Shown: in pieces, positions 39,306 to 47,156 of the stretch
How the letters are laid out: every line of letters starts with the position of its first letter
How positions within the stretch are numbered: the stretch's first letter is position 1
Notes under the pieces: generated by a model
Seen by the model: only the letters and a program-made list of their open reading frames with translations
What the model was told of the DNA's origin: nothing
The model's database searches: none
Origin: Nocardioides sp. AX2bis
GTDB taxonomy: Bacteria; Actinomycetota; Actinomycetes; Propionibacteriales; Nocardioidaceae
Direction of reading: 5' to 3'
NCBI RefSeq assembly: GCF_902506435.1
Contig: NZ_LR733215.1
Location: forward strand, 1,504,544-1,568,543
DNA length: 64,000 nt
Program-made: the position numbers and the translations under genes

Positions 39306-40868
39306 TCAGTCCTCGGCGAGGTGGGTCGTGCCGTCGGGCGTGCGGAGGAACCGCTCGCCGTGGGGTGAGCGCCAGAGGAAGACAGGTCGCGGCCCGGTGG
39401 GGTCGATCGCGCTGTAGGACCAGCCGGCGCGGGTCTTGAGCTGGTGGTGGTGGCCGCACAGGGGAGCGAGGTTGGTCTCGCTGGTCTGGGGCTGGTCGTC
39501 CGGGTCGGTTCCTGATGGTGGGTCCGGGTCGCTGTCCCGGTCCTCCGGCGGAGGGTCGGGGTGCTCGTAGGCCACGACGTGGTCGAGCTGGAGCGCGCGG
39601 GAGGGGCGCTCGCACCAGGGGAAGACGCAGGTGGGGTGGCGGAGCAGGACGCGCTCGCGCAGGCCCTCGCCGGGGGCGTAGGCCGAGGTGGCGTGGTCGG
39701 CGGGGTCGTCGTTCAGGTCGACGACCGGTGTGACGCGGAGGTAGGTGTCGGTGCGGCCGCACCAGGCGCGGACCTGCGACTCGATGACCTGCCGCAGCGT
39801 GGTGCCGTCCCGCACGAACATCTCCAGGCCGGCGAGGTGCTCCGGTGTCAGGTGGAGGTAGCCGACGATCTCGCGCCTGGGCGCCGGGAGCGGCACGGTG
39901 CCCCCGGGTGCCGCGGTCGCGACTGAATCGGGCTGCAGGAGGGCCAGTGCGCGGGCCGGGTCGGCCAGGACCCCCACGGCCCGGGCCCGGCGCACGTCGA
40001 GGGAGTCGTGCGCGTCGGGCGAGCCGCTGGCGGCGTCGGCGGCCTGCAGCGCCGCCGCGACCACGGAGAGCACGGCATCGAAGTCGTCGAGGTCGGCCCA
40101 GTCGCCGCGCAGCGTCATCTCGACGATCCCCGTGTGGTTGATCCCGGACCGGTGGAGCGTGGCGTGGCGCGCGTCGAGGGCGTCGAGCTGGTCCATCTCG
40201 CGCTCCTCGGGGTGCAGCTCGAGCATCGCCTCGTCCAGCAGCGCGTCGAGCCGGCGGTGACCCACGGTGGCGACGACCCGGTGGGCCCGGTCGTCGACGT
40301 AGGCCACGACGTCGGGCGGGGCGCCGAGGACGACCTGGGCGACGCTCCGGGCCCGCCAGGCCGGCACCCCGCCCTGCAGGACCCGGGCCCAGGTGCGGGG
40401 GAGCCGGTGCTCGAGCACCAGGGCGTCCCGGATCAGCGCCTTGCCGGAGGTCGTGGTCATCCGGTGCGCAGCGGCGAAGGCGGCGGGGGCGTCCCAGCGC
40501 ACCGGTGGGATCCCGAACCACTCGGGGTCGACCCCCTCCCCGCCGTTGACCTCGTCCAGGTCCACGCCTCCCGCCGCTGCTGCCTCGAGCCCCTCGAGGT
40601 CGAGGCCACCGTCATCGGCGGCGGAGCGTGCTCCGGCCCTGACGGGGACCCACCAGCGCGACATGGGCCCGTCCACGTCGGCGGGGTGTGCGTCGGCCCA
40701 GGCCACGGCCAGCACCAGCAGGTCGACGCCGGCACGCTCCTCGGCGGCGTGCGCCTCCCGCACCAGGGCAAGCAGGTCGGCCGGGGTCGTCACCCCGCCG
40801 GTGACGCGCTCCTCCCGGGCGGTGACCGCGGCTGCGGTCCGCTGATCCGGCGTCGCGAATGGCTTCAT
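39306..40868 (-). CDS. DUF222 / HNH endonuclease-domain protein (13E12 family), SOS-type promoter
   Basis: This 520-residue protein has a long DUF222 helical region (about residues 30-390) and a C-terminal HNH module (CVFPWCERPSRALQLDHVVA, then TNLAPLCGHHHQLKT). The Cys pair, LDH and terminal GHHH cluster are all present, so the nuclease fold looks intact. An Asp/Pro-rich insert (about 445-475) interrupts the module between LDH and the last motif. The ATG at 40868 lies 6 nt from a strong -10 (TATAGT), so the transcript is probably leaderless, with a LexA-like box in the spacer. The first family member is at 5774. Confidence 0.9.
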   Translation of the reverse strand: MKPFATPDQRTAAAVTAREERVTGGVTTPADLLALVREAHAAEERAGVDLLVLAVAWADAHPADVDGPMSRWWVPVRAGARSAADDGGLDLEGLEAAAAGGVDLDEVNGGEGVDPEWFGIPPVRWDAPAAFAAAHRMTTTSGKALIRDALVLEHRLPRTWARVLQGGVPAWRARSVAQVVLGAPPDVVAYVDDRAHRVVATVGHRRLDALLDEAMLELHPEEREMDQLDALDARHATLHRSGINHTGIVEMTLRGDWADLDDFDAVLSVVAAALQAADAASGSPDAHDSLDVRRARAVGVLADPARALALLQPDSVATAAPGGTVPLPAPRREIVGYLHLTPEHLAGLEMFVRDGTTLRQVIESQVRAWCGRTDTYLRVTPVVDLNDDPADHATSAYAPGEGLRERVLLRHPTCVFPWCERPSRALQLDHVVAYEHPDPPPEDRDSDPDPPSGTDPDDQPQTSETNLAPLCGHHHQLKTRAGWSYSAIDPTGPRPVFLWRSPHGERFLRTPDGTTHLAED

Positions 40869-40874
40869 GGAACT

Positions 40875-40904
40875 ACTATACTAGAACAGGTGTTCGAAAG
40901 GCAA
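40875..40904 (-). promoter_or_regulatory. Promoter with embedded LexA (SOS) box for DUF222-HNH gene
   Basis: On the minus strand a -35 TTGCCT (40899-40904) and a -10 TATAGT (40875-40880) are separated by 18 bp. The palindrome GAAC-AGGT-GTTC (40884-40895) fills the spacer, with flanks that extend the right half to GTTCGA and the left to TAGAAC. It fits the actinobacterial LexA consensus TCGAAC-N4-GTTCGA at 11 of 12 fixed positions. The start codon lies 6 nt beyond the -10. Confidence 0.78.
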
Positions 40905-40913
40905 GTGAGATTG

Positions 40914-41321
40914 CTAGCTGTCAGTCCGCTGCCCGGTCGTCACGAGCCTTCCCGCGAGCAGCAGCGCCGGCGCCGTCACGGCCACGCACGGCGTGGCCAT
41001 GACGATCCCGACCATGAACAGGCCGGTCTCGTCCTCCGCCGACCACCAGGCGAACAGGGTCAGCACGGTCGAGACCACCGCGACGGTGCACAGGCCCACC
41101 ACGTGACCCGTGCGCGGCCGCGCCACGGCCCCCGCGACCACGCAGGCCGCCGCGACACCGGCGAACCAGGCCACGTGGGCATGGTCGCTCGGCTTGCCGT
41201 CCGCCCACGAGACGAACGCCAGCCAGGCGACCGCCGGGGCGAGCACCACCAGGGCGTACGCCGCCGTCGTCCGTCGCCACGTCGTGCCACTCGTGCCGGT
41301 CCGCGCCCTGTCAGGTCCCAT
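40914..41321 (-). CDS. Four-helix integral membrane protein, unknown function
   Basis: This 135-residue protein has four predicted membrane helices: TAAYALVVLAPAVAWLAFVS, VAWFAGVAAACVVAGAV, VGLCTVAVVSTVLTLFAWW and GLFMVGIVMATPCVAVTAPA. The N-terminus is short and basic, and the C-terminus is short and polar. I recognise no conserved family motif. It reads away from the LexA-controlled promoter of the HNH gene and has its own upstream space of about 75 bp. It may be specific to this lineage. Confidence 0.72.
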   Translation of the reverse strand: MGPDRARTGTSGTTWRRTTAAYALVVLAPAVAWLAFVSWADGKPSDHAHVAWFAGVAAACVVAGAVARPRTGHVVGLCTVAVVSTVLTLFAWWSAEDETGLFMVGIVMATPCVAVTAPALLLAGRLVTTGQRTDS

Positions 41322-41395
41322 GACCCGATCGTGGACCGGGGGAGGGTCCGGTGTCGTGAGCAGGACTGCTCAGACCGGAGTGCCGTTCGGTCGCG

Positions 41396-42823
41396 CTAGG
41401 AGACCGCCCCCGCCAGCGGCCACAGGGCCGCGGCCAGCGCGAACGCGCTGAGGCCCAGCGTCGTCTCCATGACCGTCCAGGTCTTGAAGGTGGTCTTCTC
41501 GTCCATCCCGAAGAACCGGCTCACCAGCCAGAAGCCGGAGTCGTTGACGTGCGAGAGCACGGTCGCCCCGGCGGCGATGGCCACCACGACGAGGGCGACC
41601 TGCAGGTCGCCGAGGTCGGCGGCCTGCGAGGCCACCAGTCCGGCGGCGGTGGTCAGGGCCACGGTGGCCGAGCCCTGGGCCACGCGCAGGGCGGTGGCGA
41701 TCAGGAAGGCCTGGAGGAGCAGCGGGACGCCCAGGTCGCCGAGCGAGGTCGTCAGCGCCTCGCCGATGCCGCTGGTGCGCAGCACGCCGCCGAACATCCC
41801 GCCCGCGCCGGTGATCAGGATGATCGAGCAGATCGGTCCGAGCGCGTCGTCGAGCAGGCCCTGGGTCTCGTCCAGCGTGCGGCCACGGCGCCCGATGGTG
41901 ACGATGGCCGCCAGCACGGTGATCAGCAGCGCCACCGGGGTCTGGCCGATCAGGACCAGGGCGTCGGTGACCGCGCTCGACCCGACGACGTCGGCCTCGA
42001 TCAGGGTGGTCGCGACGGTGTTCGCGCCGATCAGGACCATCGGCAGCAGGAGCAGGGTCAGCACCAGGCCGAACGCCGGCGGCGCGACCGTACGGGTGTC
42101 GGTCGCCGTCGTGCCCGCACGGTCACCGGGGGCGTCGCCGTGGGCGTCGCGCTGCTCCCCGAGCAGCAGGTCCGGCATCGCCACGTCGACCCGGGCGCCG
42201 ATCCAGCGCGAGAACAGGTAGACCCCGACGTACCAGGAGACGAGCGCGACCGGGAGACCCACGAGCAGCAGCACGCCGATGTCGCCGCCGAGCAGGGTGC
42301 CGGCGGCGACGGGACCCGGGTGCGGCGGGACCAGCGCGTGCATGGCGGCGAAGGCGCCCGCGGCCGGCAGCGCGTAGTAGAGCAGCGAGCCGCCGAACCG
42401 GCGGGCGACGGTGAGGATGATCGGCAGGAAGACGACCAGGCCGGCGTCGAAGAAGATCGGGAAGCCGAAGACCAGGGCAGCGACCCCGAGCGCGAACGGC
42501 GCCCGCTTCTCGCCGAACCGGGAGATGAGGGTGTCCGCCAGCACCTGGGCGCCGCCGGTGGCCTCCAGCAGCCGCCCGAGCATGACGCCGAAGCCGACCA
42601 GAAGTGCCACCGTCCCCAGGGTGGTGCTGAACCCGCTGACCAGGGCTTCGGGCACGTCGGCCAGCGGGATGCCGGCGGCGATCGCCGTGAGCAGGCTGAC
42701 CAGGACGAGCGCGAGGAACGCGTGGAGGCGCACCACGATGATCAGCACGAGCAGCAGCGCGACCGCGGCGGCCGCGATCAGCAGCAGCACTCCGGTGCCG
42801 TAGGCGGGGGCGAGGGCGTCCAT
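41396..42823 (-). CDS. GntP family gluconate/H+ symporter
   Basis: This 475-residue polytopic protein has about 12-14 hydrophobic segments and the GntP features VGFGVMLGRLLEATGGAQVLAD, FFDAGLVVFLPI and PPHPGPVAAG. It imports gluconate or a similar sugar acid. A cytoplasmic loop (about 225-250) is hydrophilic. The ATG at 42823 has an AGGAG ribosome binding site. The gene follows the gluconokinase gene by 39 bp, so transport and phosphorylation are co-expressed. I see no GntR-type regulator gene beside them. Confidence 0.93.
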   Translation of the reverse strand: MDALAPAYGTGVLLLIAAAAVALLLVLIIVVRLHAFLALVLVSLLTAIAAGIPLADVPEALVSGFSTTLGTVALLVGFGVMLGRLLEATGGAQVLADTLISRFGEKRAPFALGVAALVFGFPIFFDAGLVVFLPIILTVARRFGGSLLYYALPAAGAFAAMHALVPPHPGPVAAGTLLGGDIGVLLLVGLPVALVSWYVGVYLFSRWIGARVDVAMPDLLLGEQRDAHGDAPGDRAGTTATDTRTVAPPAFGLVLTLLLLPMVLIGANTVATTLIEADVVGSSAVTDALVLIGQTPVALLITVLAAIVTIGRRGRTLDETQGLLDDALGPICSIILITGAGGMFGGVLRTSGIGEALTTSLGDLGVPLLLQAFLIATALRVAQGSATVALTTAAGLVASQAADLGDLQVALVVVAIAAGATVLSHVNDSGFWLVSRFFGMDEKTTFKTWTVMETTLGLSAFALAAALWPLAGAVS

Positions 42824-42862
42824 CGGAGCTCCTGGTGCGGTCGGGGGTGTGTGGGTGAGAGG

Positions 42863-43378
42863 TCAGGCGCCCAGGCGGGCGCGGACAGCGTCGAGCGCGT
42901 CGCCGACGACCTCGGCGGCGCCGGGGGCCACGTCGACCACGGTGCCGTCCTCGTCGTCGCCGAGCAGCTCGAGGGTGTCGAACTGCGAGCGCAGCAGCCC
43001 GGTCGGCATGAAGTGCTTCTCGCGCTGCTCCATCCGCGGCTCGAGGACGGCGTAGTCGGCATGCAGGTGCACGAAGAACATCGCGTCGACGCCGTCGGTC
43101 AACCGGTCGCGGTAGGACCGCTTCAGCGCCGAGCAGGTGATGACGCTGCTGCGGCCGTCGGCCGAGTGCTCCCGGGCCACGCGGTTGATCTCGTCGAGCC
43201 ACGGGGCGCGGTCGGCGTCGGTGAGCGCGTCACCGGACTCCATCTTCGCGACGTTGCTGCGGGGGTGGAGGTCGTCGCCCTCGACGAAGGTCCAGCCGAG
43301 CTCGTCGGCCAGGCGGCGACCCACGGTGGACTTCCCGGTCGCCGAGACACCCATGACCACGACCTGCAGCGACGACAT
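42863..43378 (-). CDS. gntK: Gluconokinase
   Basis: This 171-residue kinase phosphorylates D-gluconate to 6-phosphogluconate. It has a P-loop GVSATGKST (residues 10-18), EGDDLHP for substrate binding, SCSALKRSYRD and a FVHLHADYAVLEPRMEQR segment typical of the GntK family. The length matches the family. TAGCGT lies 8 nt before the ATG, so the gntK-gntP message may start at or near the AUG. It is divergent in function from its neighbour zur, which is on the same strand and reads toward it. Confidence 0.95.
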   Translation of the reverse strand: MSSLQVVVMGVSATGKSTVGRRLADELGWTFVEGDDLHPRSNVAKMESGDALTDADRAPWLDEINRVAREHSADGRSSVITCSALKRSYRDRLTDGVDAMFFVHLHADYAVLEPRMEQREKHFMPTGLLRSQFDTLELLGDDEDGTVVDVAPGAAEVVGDALDAVRARLGA

Positions 43379-43438
43379 GTCGCCGCACGCTACCCGTGTC
43401 GACCGGGACCTCCGGCCCTGCCCTCGTGCCGGTCCGGG

Positions 43439-43867
43439 TCAGGAGCCGGCGGCGGACGCGGAGGTGCAGTCGCGGCAGGACCCGAAGATCTCCAGCGTAT
43501 GGCTGACCTCGGCGAAGCCGTGCTCCTCGGCGATGGTCCGGGTCCACCGCTCCACCGCAGGCCCCTCGACCTCGACCGCGGCGCCGCAGGAGCGGCAGAC
43601 GAGGTGGTGGTGGTGGGTGGCCGAGCACCGCCGCCACAGCGCCTCGCCGTCCTCGGTGCGCAACGCGTCGACGTCGCCGGACTCCGCCATCCGCTGCAGC
43701 GTGCGGTAGACCGTGGCCAATCCGACCTTCTCGCCACGCTGGCCGAGCAGCGCGTGGATCTCCTGCGCCGAGCGGAAGTCGGTGAACGAGTCGAGGGCCC
43801 GGGCGACGGCCGTGCGCTGGCGGGTCGGACGCATCTCCGTGGCCGTCTCGCGCTCAGTGCTCGTCAT
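43439..43867 (-). CDS. zur: Zinc uptake regulator, Fur family
   Basis: This 142-residue repressor has a winged-helix domain (RPTRQRTAVARALDSF, SAQEIHALLGQRG, VGLATVYRTLQRM) and a dimerisation domain. The structural zinc site is Cys91, Cys94, Cys131 and Cys134, and the regulatory-site residues around WRRCSATHHHH are present. It is the last gene of a zinc uptake operon, and its ATG lies 14 bp inside the end of znuB, so it would be co-transcribed and repressed by its own product through the boxes before znuA. That context favours Zur over Fur or Mur. Confidence 0.93.
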   Translation of the reverse strand: MTSTERETATEMRPTRQRTAVARALDSFTDFRSAQEIHALLGQRGEKVGLATVYRTLQRMAESGDVDALRTEDGEALWRRCSATHHHHLVCRSCGAAVEVEGPAVERWTRTIAEEHGFAEVSHTLEIFGSCRDCTSASAAGS

Positions 43868-44861
43868 AGTGCCCTCCGTGGGGAGCGTGCCGGTGGCCGT
43901 CGTGAACGTAGTCGAGGTGGTCGCCGTGCGGCACCGCCGGGTGACCGCAGTCCTCGCCGTGCGCGTGGTCGTCCTCGTCGTGGGCGTGCGCGTGGTCGGC
44001 GGGCACCTCGTCGTCGAACGGCACCCGGGCCCGTTGCCGTCGCCGCAGCCAGACCCCCAGCGGCCAGGTGAGGACGAACACGGCCAGCGACAGCAGCACG
44101 ATCGTGGCGCCGGGCGCGACGTTCGCGCGGAACGACGCGAGCGCCGCGATGACCAGGCCCCCGAGCGAGGCCAGGACGCCCAGGCCCATCGCGGCCACCA
44201 GCGTCGTGCGGAACGACCGGGTCACCTGCTGCGCGGTGGCCACGGGCACGACCAGCAGTGCCGAGACCAGCAGCAGCCCGACGGTCCGCATCGCGACCGT
44301 CACGCTGAGCGCGGCCAGCACCGCGACGAGCAGGTTGTAGGCCCGGACGTTCAGCCCGGCCACCCGGGCGAACTCCTGGTCGTGGGAGACCGCGAACAGC
44401 TGCGGTGCCAGACCGAGGCAGAGCACGGCCACGACCGTGGCCAGCACCATCGTGACGAGCACGTCGGGGATCGTGATGGTCAGGATCGAGCCGAAGAGGA
44501 AGCTCTGCAGGGTGCTGGCGTTCTCCCCGCCCAGGCCCGTGATCAGCACCCCGCCGGCGAGTCCCCCGTAGAAGAACAGCGCGAGCGCCACATCGCCGTT
44601 GGTGTGCCCGCGCTCGCGGATCAGCTCGATCAGGGTCGCGCCGAGCACCGCCACCACGACGGCGGTCCAGGTGGGGGAGGTGCTGGTGACCAGCCCGATC
44701 GCGACGCCGGTGACGGCCACGTGGCCGATCCCGTCGCCCATCAGCGCCAGCCGGCGCTGCACGAGGTACGTCCCGATCGCCGGCGCGGCGATCCCGACGA
44801 ACACGGCCGCGATCAGCGCCCGCTGCATGAACGGCAGCGCGAAGAGGTCGGCCGGGGTCAT
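43854..44861 (-). CDS. znuB: Zinc ABC transporter permease
   Basis: This 335-residue permease of the ABC-3 (ZnuB) family has about eight or nine membrane helices (for example MQRALIAAVFVGIAAPAIGT and GLLLVSALLVVPVATAQQV). The last 60 or so residues are a cytoplasmic His/Asp-rich tail (HAHAHDEDDHAHGED and GHRHAPHGGHYDEH), which probably binds or buffers zinc and is not present in every homologue. The start overlaps znuC by 4 bp and the end overlaps zur by 14 bp. It is regulated with the operon by Zur. Confidence 0.94.
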   Translation of the reverse strand: MTPADLFALPFMQRALIAAVFVGIAAPAIGTYLVQRRLALMGDGIGHVAVTGVAIGLVTSTSPTWTAVVVAVLGATLIELIRERGHTNGDVALALFFYGGLAGGVLITGLGGENASTLQSFLFGSILTITIPDVLVTMVLATVVAVLCLGLAPQLFAVSHDQEFARVAGLNVRAYNLLVAVLAALSVTVAMRTVGLLLVSALLVVPVATAQQVTRSFRTTLVAAMGLGVLASLGGLVIAALASFRANVAPGATIVLLSLAVFVLTWPLGVWLRRRQRARVPFDDEVPADHAHAHDEDDHAHGEDCGHPAVPHGDHLDYVHDGHRHAPHGGHYDEH

Positions 44862-45727
44862 CGCCGACCCCCGCGGTCGTCATGGCGGTGGTCGTGGCGG
44901 TCGTGGGCGGTCAGGGGAGCGCTCACCGACGGCACGTGGTCGTGGCGCGAACGGTGCTCGTGCGCGGTGTGGTGGTGGGAGTGCGCCTCGCCGAAGTCGG
45001 GGTGGTGCACCTCGTGGTCGGCCAGCGGGGGACCGTCGTAGGCGACCCGGCCGTCGCGCATCACCACGGCCCGGTCGACCAGCGGCGCCAGCGGGCCGAG
45101 CTCGTGGGCGACCAGGACGATCGTCGCGCCGCGCTCGCGCAGCTGCCGCAGGCTCTCGGCCAGGGCGTGCTGGTTCGGCAGGTCGACGCCGGCGGTCGGC
45201 TCGTCGAGGAAGAACAGCTCGGGCTGCCCGGCCAGCGCCCGGGCGATCAGCACCCGCTGCTGCTGGCCGCCGGACAGCGACGAGACGCCGTCCTTGGCGC
45301 GGTCGGCGAGGCCGACCACCTCCAGCGCGTCGGCGATCGCGGCGCGGTCCGCCCGGCCGAGCGGTCGCAGCAGGCGCCGGCGGGTCAGCCGGCCCGAGGC
45401 CACGACCTCCCACACCGAGGCCGGGACCCCGGACCCGGCGCCGGTGCGCTGGGGGACGTAGCCGACCCGCTCCCACGACCTGAACTCGTCCAGCGGCGTC
45501 CCGAACAGCTCCAGGCGCCCCGCGGTGAGCGGTCGCAGCCCGGTCAGGGCCCGGACCAGCGTGGACTTGCCCGACCCGTTGGCGCCCATCAGCGCCACGA
45601 AGTCGCCGGCGCCGACCGTGAGGTCGACGTGGCGGAGCACTGGGCGTCCCTCGATGGAGACGGCACCGTCCTGCAGCCGGACCGGCAGCAGCGGGTCGGC
45701 GGGCAGGGGGTCGGGGGGCTGCGTCAC
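44858..45727 (-). CDS. znuC: Zinc ABC transporter ATP-binding protein
   Basis: This 289-residue ATPase has Walker A GANGSGKST (about residue 43), the ABC signature SSLSGGQQQR, Walker B ELFFLDEP and a switch His (VLVAHELG). The last 50 or so residues are unusually His-rich (HSHHHTAHEHRSRHDH, then DRHDHRHDD), like the tail of znuB. The GTG start overlaps the znuA stop by 4 bp and its end overlaps znuB. The tails are an extra feature of this system compared with plain ZnuC. Confidence 0.94.
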   Translation of the reverse strand: MTQPPDPLPADPLLPVRLQDGAVSIEGRPVLRHVDLTVGAGDFVALMGANGSGKSTLVRALTGLRPLTAGRLELFGTPLDEFRSWERVGYVPQRTGAGSGVPASVWEVVASGRLTRRRLLRPLGRADRAAIADALEVVGLADRAKDGVSSLSGGQQQRVLIARALAGQPELFFLDEPTAGVDLPNQHALAESLRQLRERGATIVLVAHELGPLAPLVDRAVVMRDGRVAYDGPPLADHEVHHPDFGEAHSHHHTAHEHRSRHDHVPSVSAPLTAHDRHDHRHDDRGGRR

Positions 45728-46707
45728 GAGCAGCCGTTGGCGGCGCGCAGCGCCTCGAGGTTGGACCGCATCAGGGAAAGGTAGTCCTCGTCGGCGGTCT
45801 CCCCGGTCAGGCCCTCGATCGGGTCGAGCACCGCGGTCTCCACGCCCGCGTCCCGAGCCAGGGACTCGGTGAGCGCAGGGCTGGCCAGCCGCTCGGAGAA
45901 GACGGTGGTGATGCCGTCGGTGGCGATCAGCTCCTGGAGCCGACCCAGGTCGGCCGGGGTGGGCTCGGCGTCGGGGGAGAGGCCGGCCACCGCCTCGATG
46001 TCGAGGCCGTAGCGGTCGAGGTAGCCGAACGCGTCGTGGCTGACCACGATCGTGTCCCGCTCGCAGGAGGCCAGGCCGGCCTCCAGGTCGGCGTCGAGAG
46101 CCTCGAGGTCGGTGCGCAGCGCGGCCGCGCCGGCGGCGTACTCCTCGGCCCCGTCGGGGTCGACCTCGGCCATCGACTCGGCCACGGCGTCACCGGCGTC
46201 GGCCATCAGCGTCGGGTCCAGCCAGAAGTGCGGGTCCAGGTCACCGAGATCGGCGTGCTCGGCGTGCTCCTCGTCGGTCTCGCCCTCGTGGCCCTCCTCC
46301 TCGGCGTGGTCGTGCTCCTCGTCCAGGGTGGTCAGCTCCACCACGTCGGTCACGTCCAGGACCTCGCCGGGGGCGTTCTGCTCGACGGCCTCGTCGACGG
46401 CGGCCTGCAGCCCGCCCTCCAGCACGACCAGGTCGGCGCCCGCGACGGTCGCGTTGTCGGCGACCGACAGCTCGAGGTCGTGCGGCTCCTGGCCGGGCGC
46501 GGTGAGCGAGGACACGTCGGCCCGGTCGCCGGCGACGCGGGAGGCGACGTACTCGAGCGGGTAGAACGCGGCGACGACCTGCGGCGTGCCGCCGTCGTCC
46601 GCGCCCCCGGCGGTGCCGTCGGAGAACGCGGCGCAGGAGCTGAGGCCCAGGCTGGCCAGGGCGACGGTGGCGAGGACGGGCAGGGTGCGGAGACGACCGG
46701 GCTTCAT
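45724..46707 (-). CDS. znuA: Zinc ABC transporter substrate-binding lipoprotein
   Basis: This 327-residue lipoprotein has a lipobox with Cys25 (GLSSC), the cluster A-1 zinc-binding fold (VVAAFYPLEYVASRVAG, PHDLELS, DPHFWLDP and SHDAFGYL), and a His/Glu-rich loop (EEHDHAEEEGHEG to DEEHAEHADLG) that is typical of zinc rather than manganese binders. The ATG at 46707 has no Shine-Dalgarno sequence; the first Zur box directly abuts it, and -10/-35 spacing suggests a leaderless transcript. A GTG five codons upstream is less likely. Confidence 0.94.
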   Translation of the reverse strand: MKPGRLRTLPVLATVALASLGLSSCAAFSDGTAGGADDGGTPQVVAAFYPLEYVASRVAGDRADVSSLTAPGQEPHDLELSVADNATVAGADLVVLEGGLQAAVDEAVEQNAPGEVLDVTDVVELTTLDEEHDHAEEEGHEGETDEEHAEHADLGDLDPHFWLDPTLMADAGDAVAESMAEVDPDGAEEYAAGAAALRTDLEALDADLEAGLASCERDTIVVSHDAFGYLDRYGLDIEAVAGLSPDAEPTPADLGRLQELIATDGITTVFSERLASPALTESLARDAGVETAVLDPIEGLTGETADEDYLSLMRSNLEALRAANGCS

Positions 46708-46744
46708 GACAACGATTCTCACCCGCAGTGAGAACGATTGTCAA
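46707..46744 (-). promoter_or_regulatory. znu-zur promoter with two Zur boxes
   Basis: Two 15-bp near-palindromes, TGACAACGATTCTCA (46707-46721) and TGAGAACGATTGTCA (46729-46743), have centres 22 bp apart. On the minus strand a perfect -35 TTGACA (complement of 46739-46744) and a -10 GAGAAT (complement of 46715-46720) are 18 bp apart. Box 2 overlaps the -35, and box 1 overlaps the -10 and the presumed start. Both match the actinobacterial Zur pattern TGA-AA-TT-TCA. The divergent gene at 46782 starts about 40 bp away. Confidence 0.82.
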
Positions 46745-46781
46745 AACTCCTCGCTCGTCGAGTCGGGCCTAGGGTGGCTGC

Positions 46782-47102
46782 GTGCTCGTCGTCACCCGCT
46801 TCCGCGTCCCCGCCGCCGAGGCGCCGGGGTTCCGGCTCGACCTCGACCGGGCCCGCCAGGCGCTCTCCGAGCGGCCGGGCTACCTCGACGGCACCGTGGG
46901 CCGCAACGTCGACGACCCCGACCTGTGGGTGCTGACCACGCGCTGGGAGCACGTCGGGGCCTACCGTCGTGCGCTGTCGTCCTACGACGTGAAGCTGCAC
47001 GCCGTCCCGGTGCTCGGTCGGGCGCTCGACGAGCCGAGCGCCTACGAGGTCGTCGAGCCCGGCACCGTGCTCAACGAGGGGTCCGCGCGGTCGTTAGGCT
47101 GA
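46782..47102 (+). CDS. Antibiotic biosynthesis monooxygenase (ABM) domain protein
   Basis: This 106-residue protein has the ABM/EthD-like ferredoxin fold pattern: VTRFRVPAAEAPGFRLDL, RPGYLDGTVGRNVDDPDLWV and WEHVGAYRRALSSYDV. Such small dimers act as cofactor-free oxygenases or haem/flavin-like binders; the function here is unknown. TAGGGT lies 6 nt before the GTG, suggesting leaderless transcription from a promoter divergent from the zinc operon. Whether Zur also affects this gene is open. It ends 54 bp before glyS. Confidence 0.85.
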   Translation: MLVVTRFRVPAAEAPGFRLDLDRARQALSERPGYLDGTVGRNVDDPDLWVLTTRWEHVGAYRRALSSYDVKLHAVPVLGRALDEPSAYEVVEPGTVLNEGSARSLG

Positions 47103-47156
47103 GCGCTTCGCGACCGGCAGCCGGCCGGCCGTGACCCTGCCGAGGAGCTGTTGCCC

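Noticed and set aside
47103..47156. T-box or other riboswitch before glyS
   Set aside because: Only 54 bp separate the genes and there is no T-box motif or specifier stem; a normal ribosome binding site is present.
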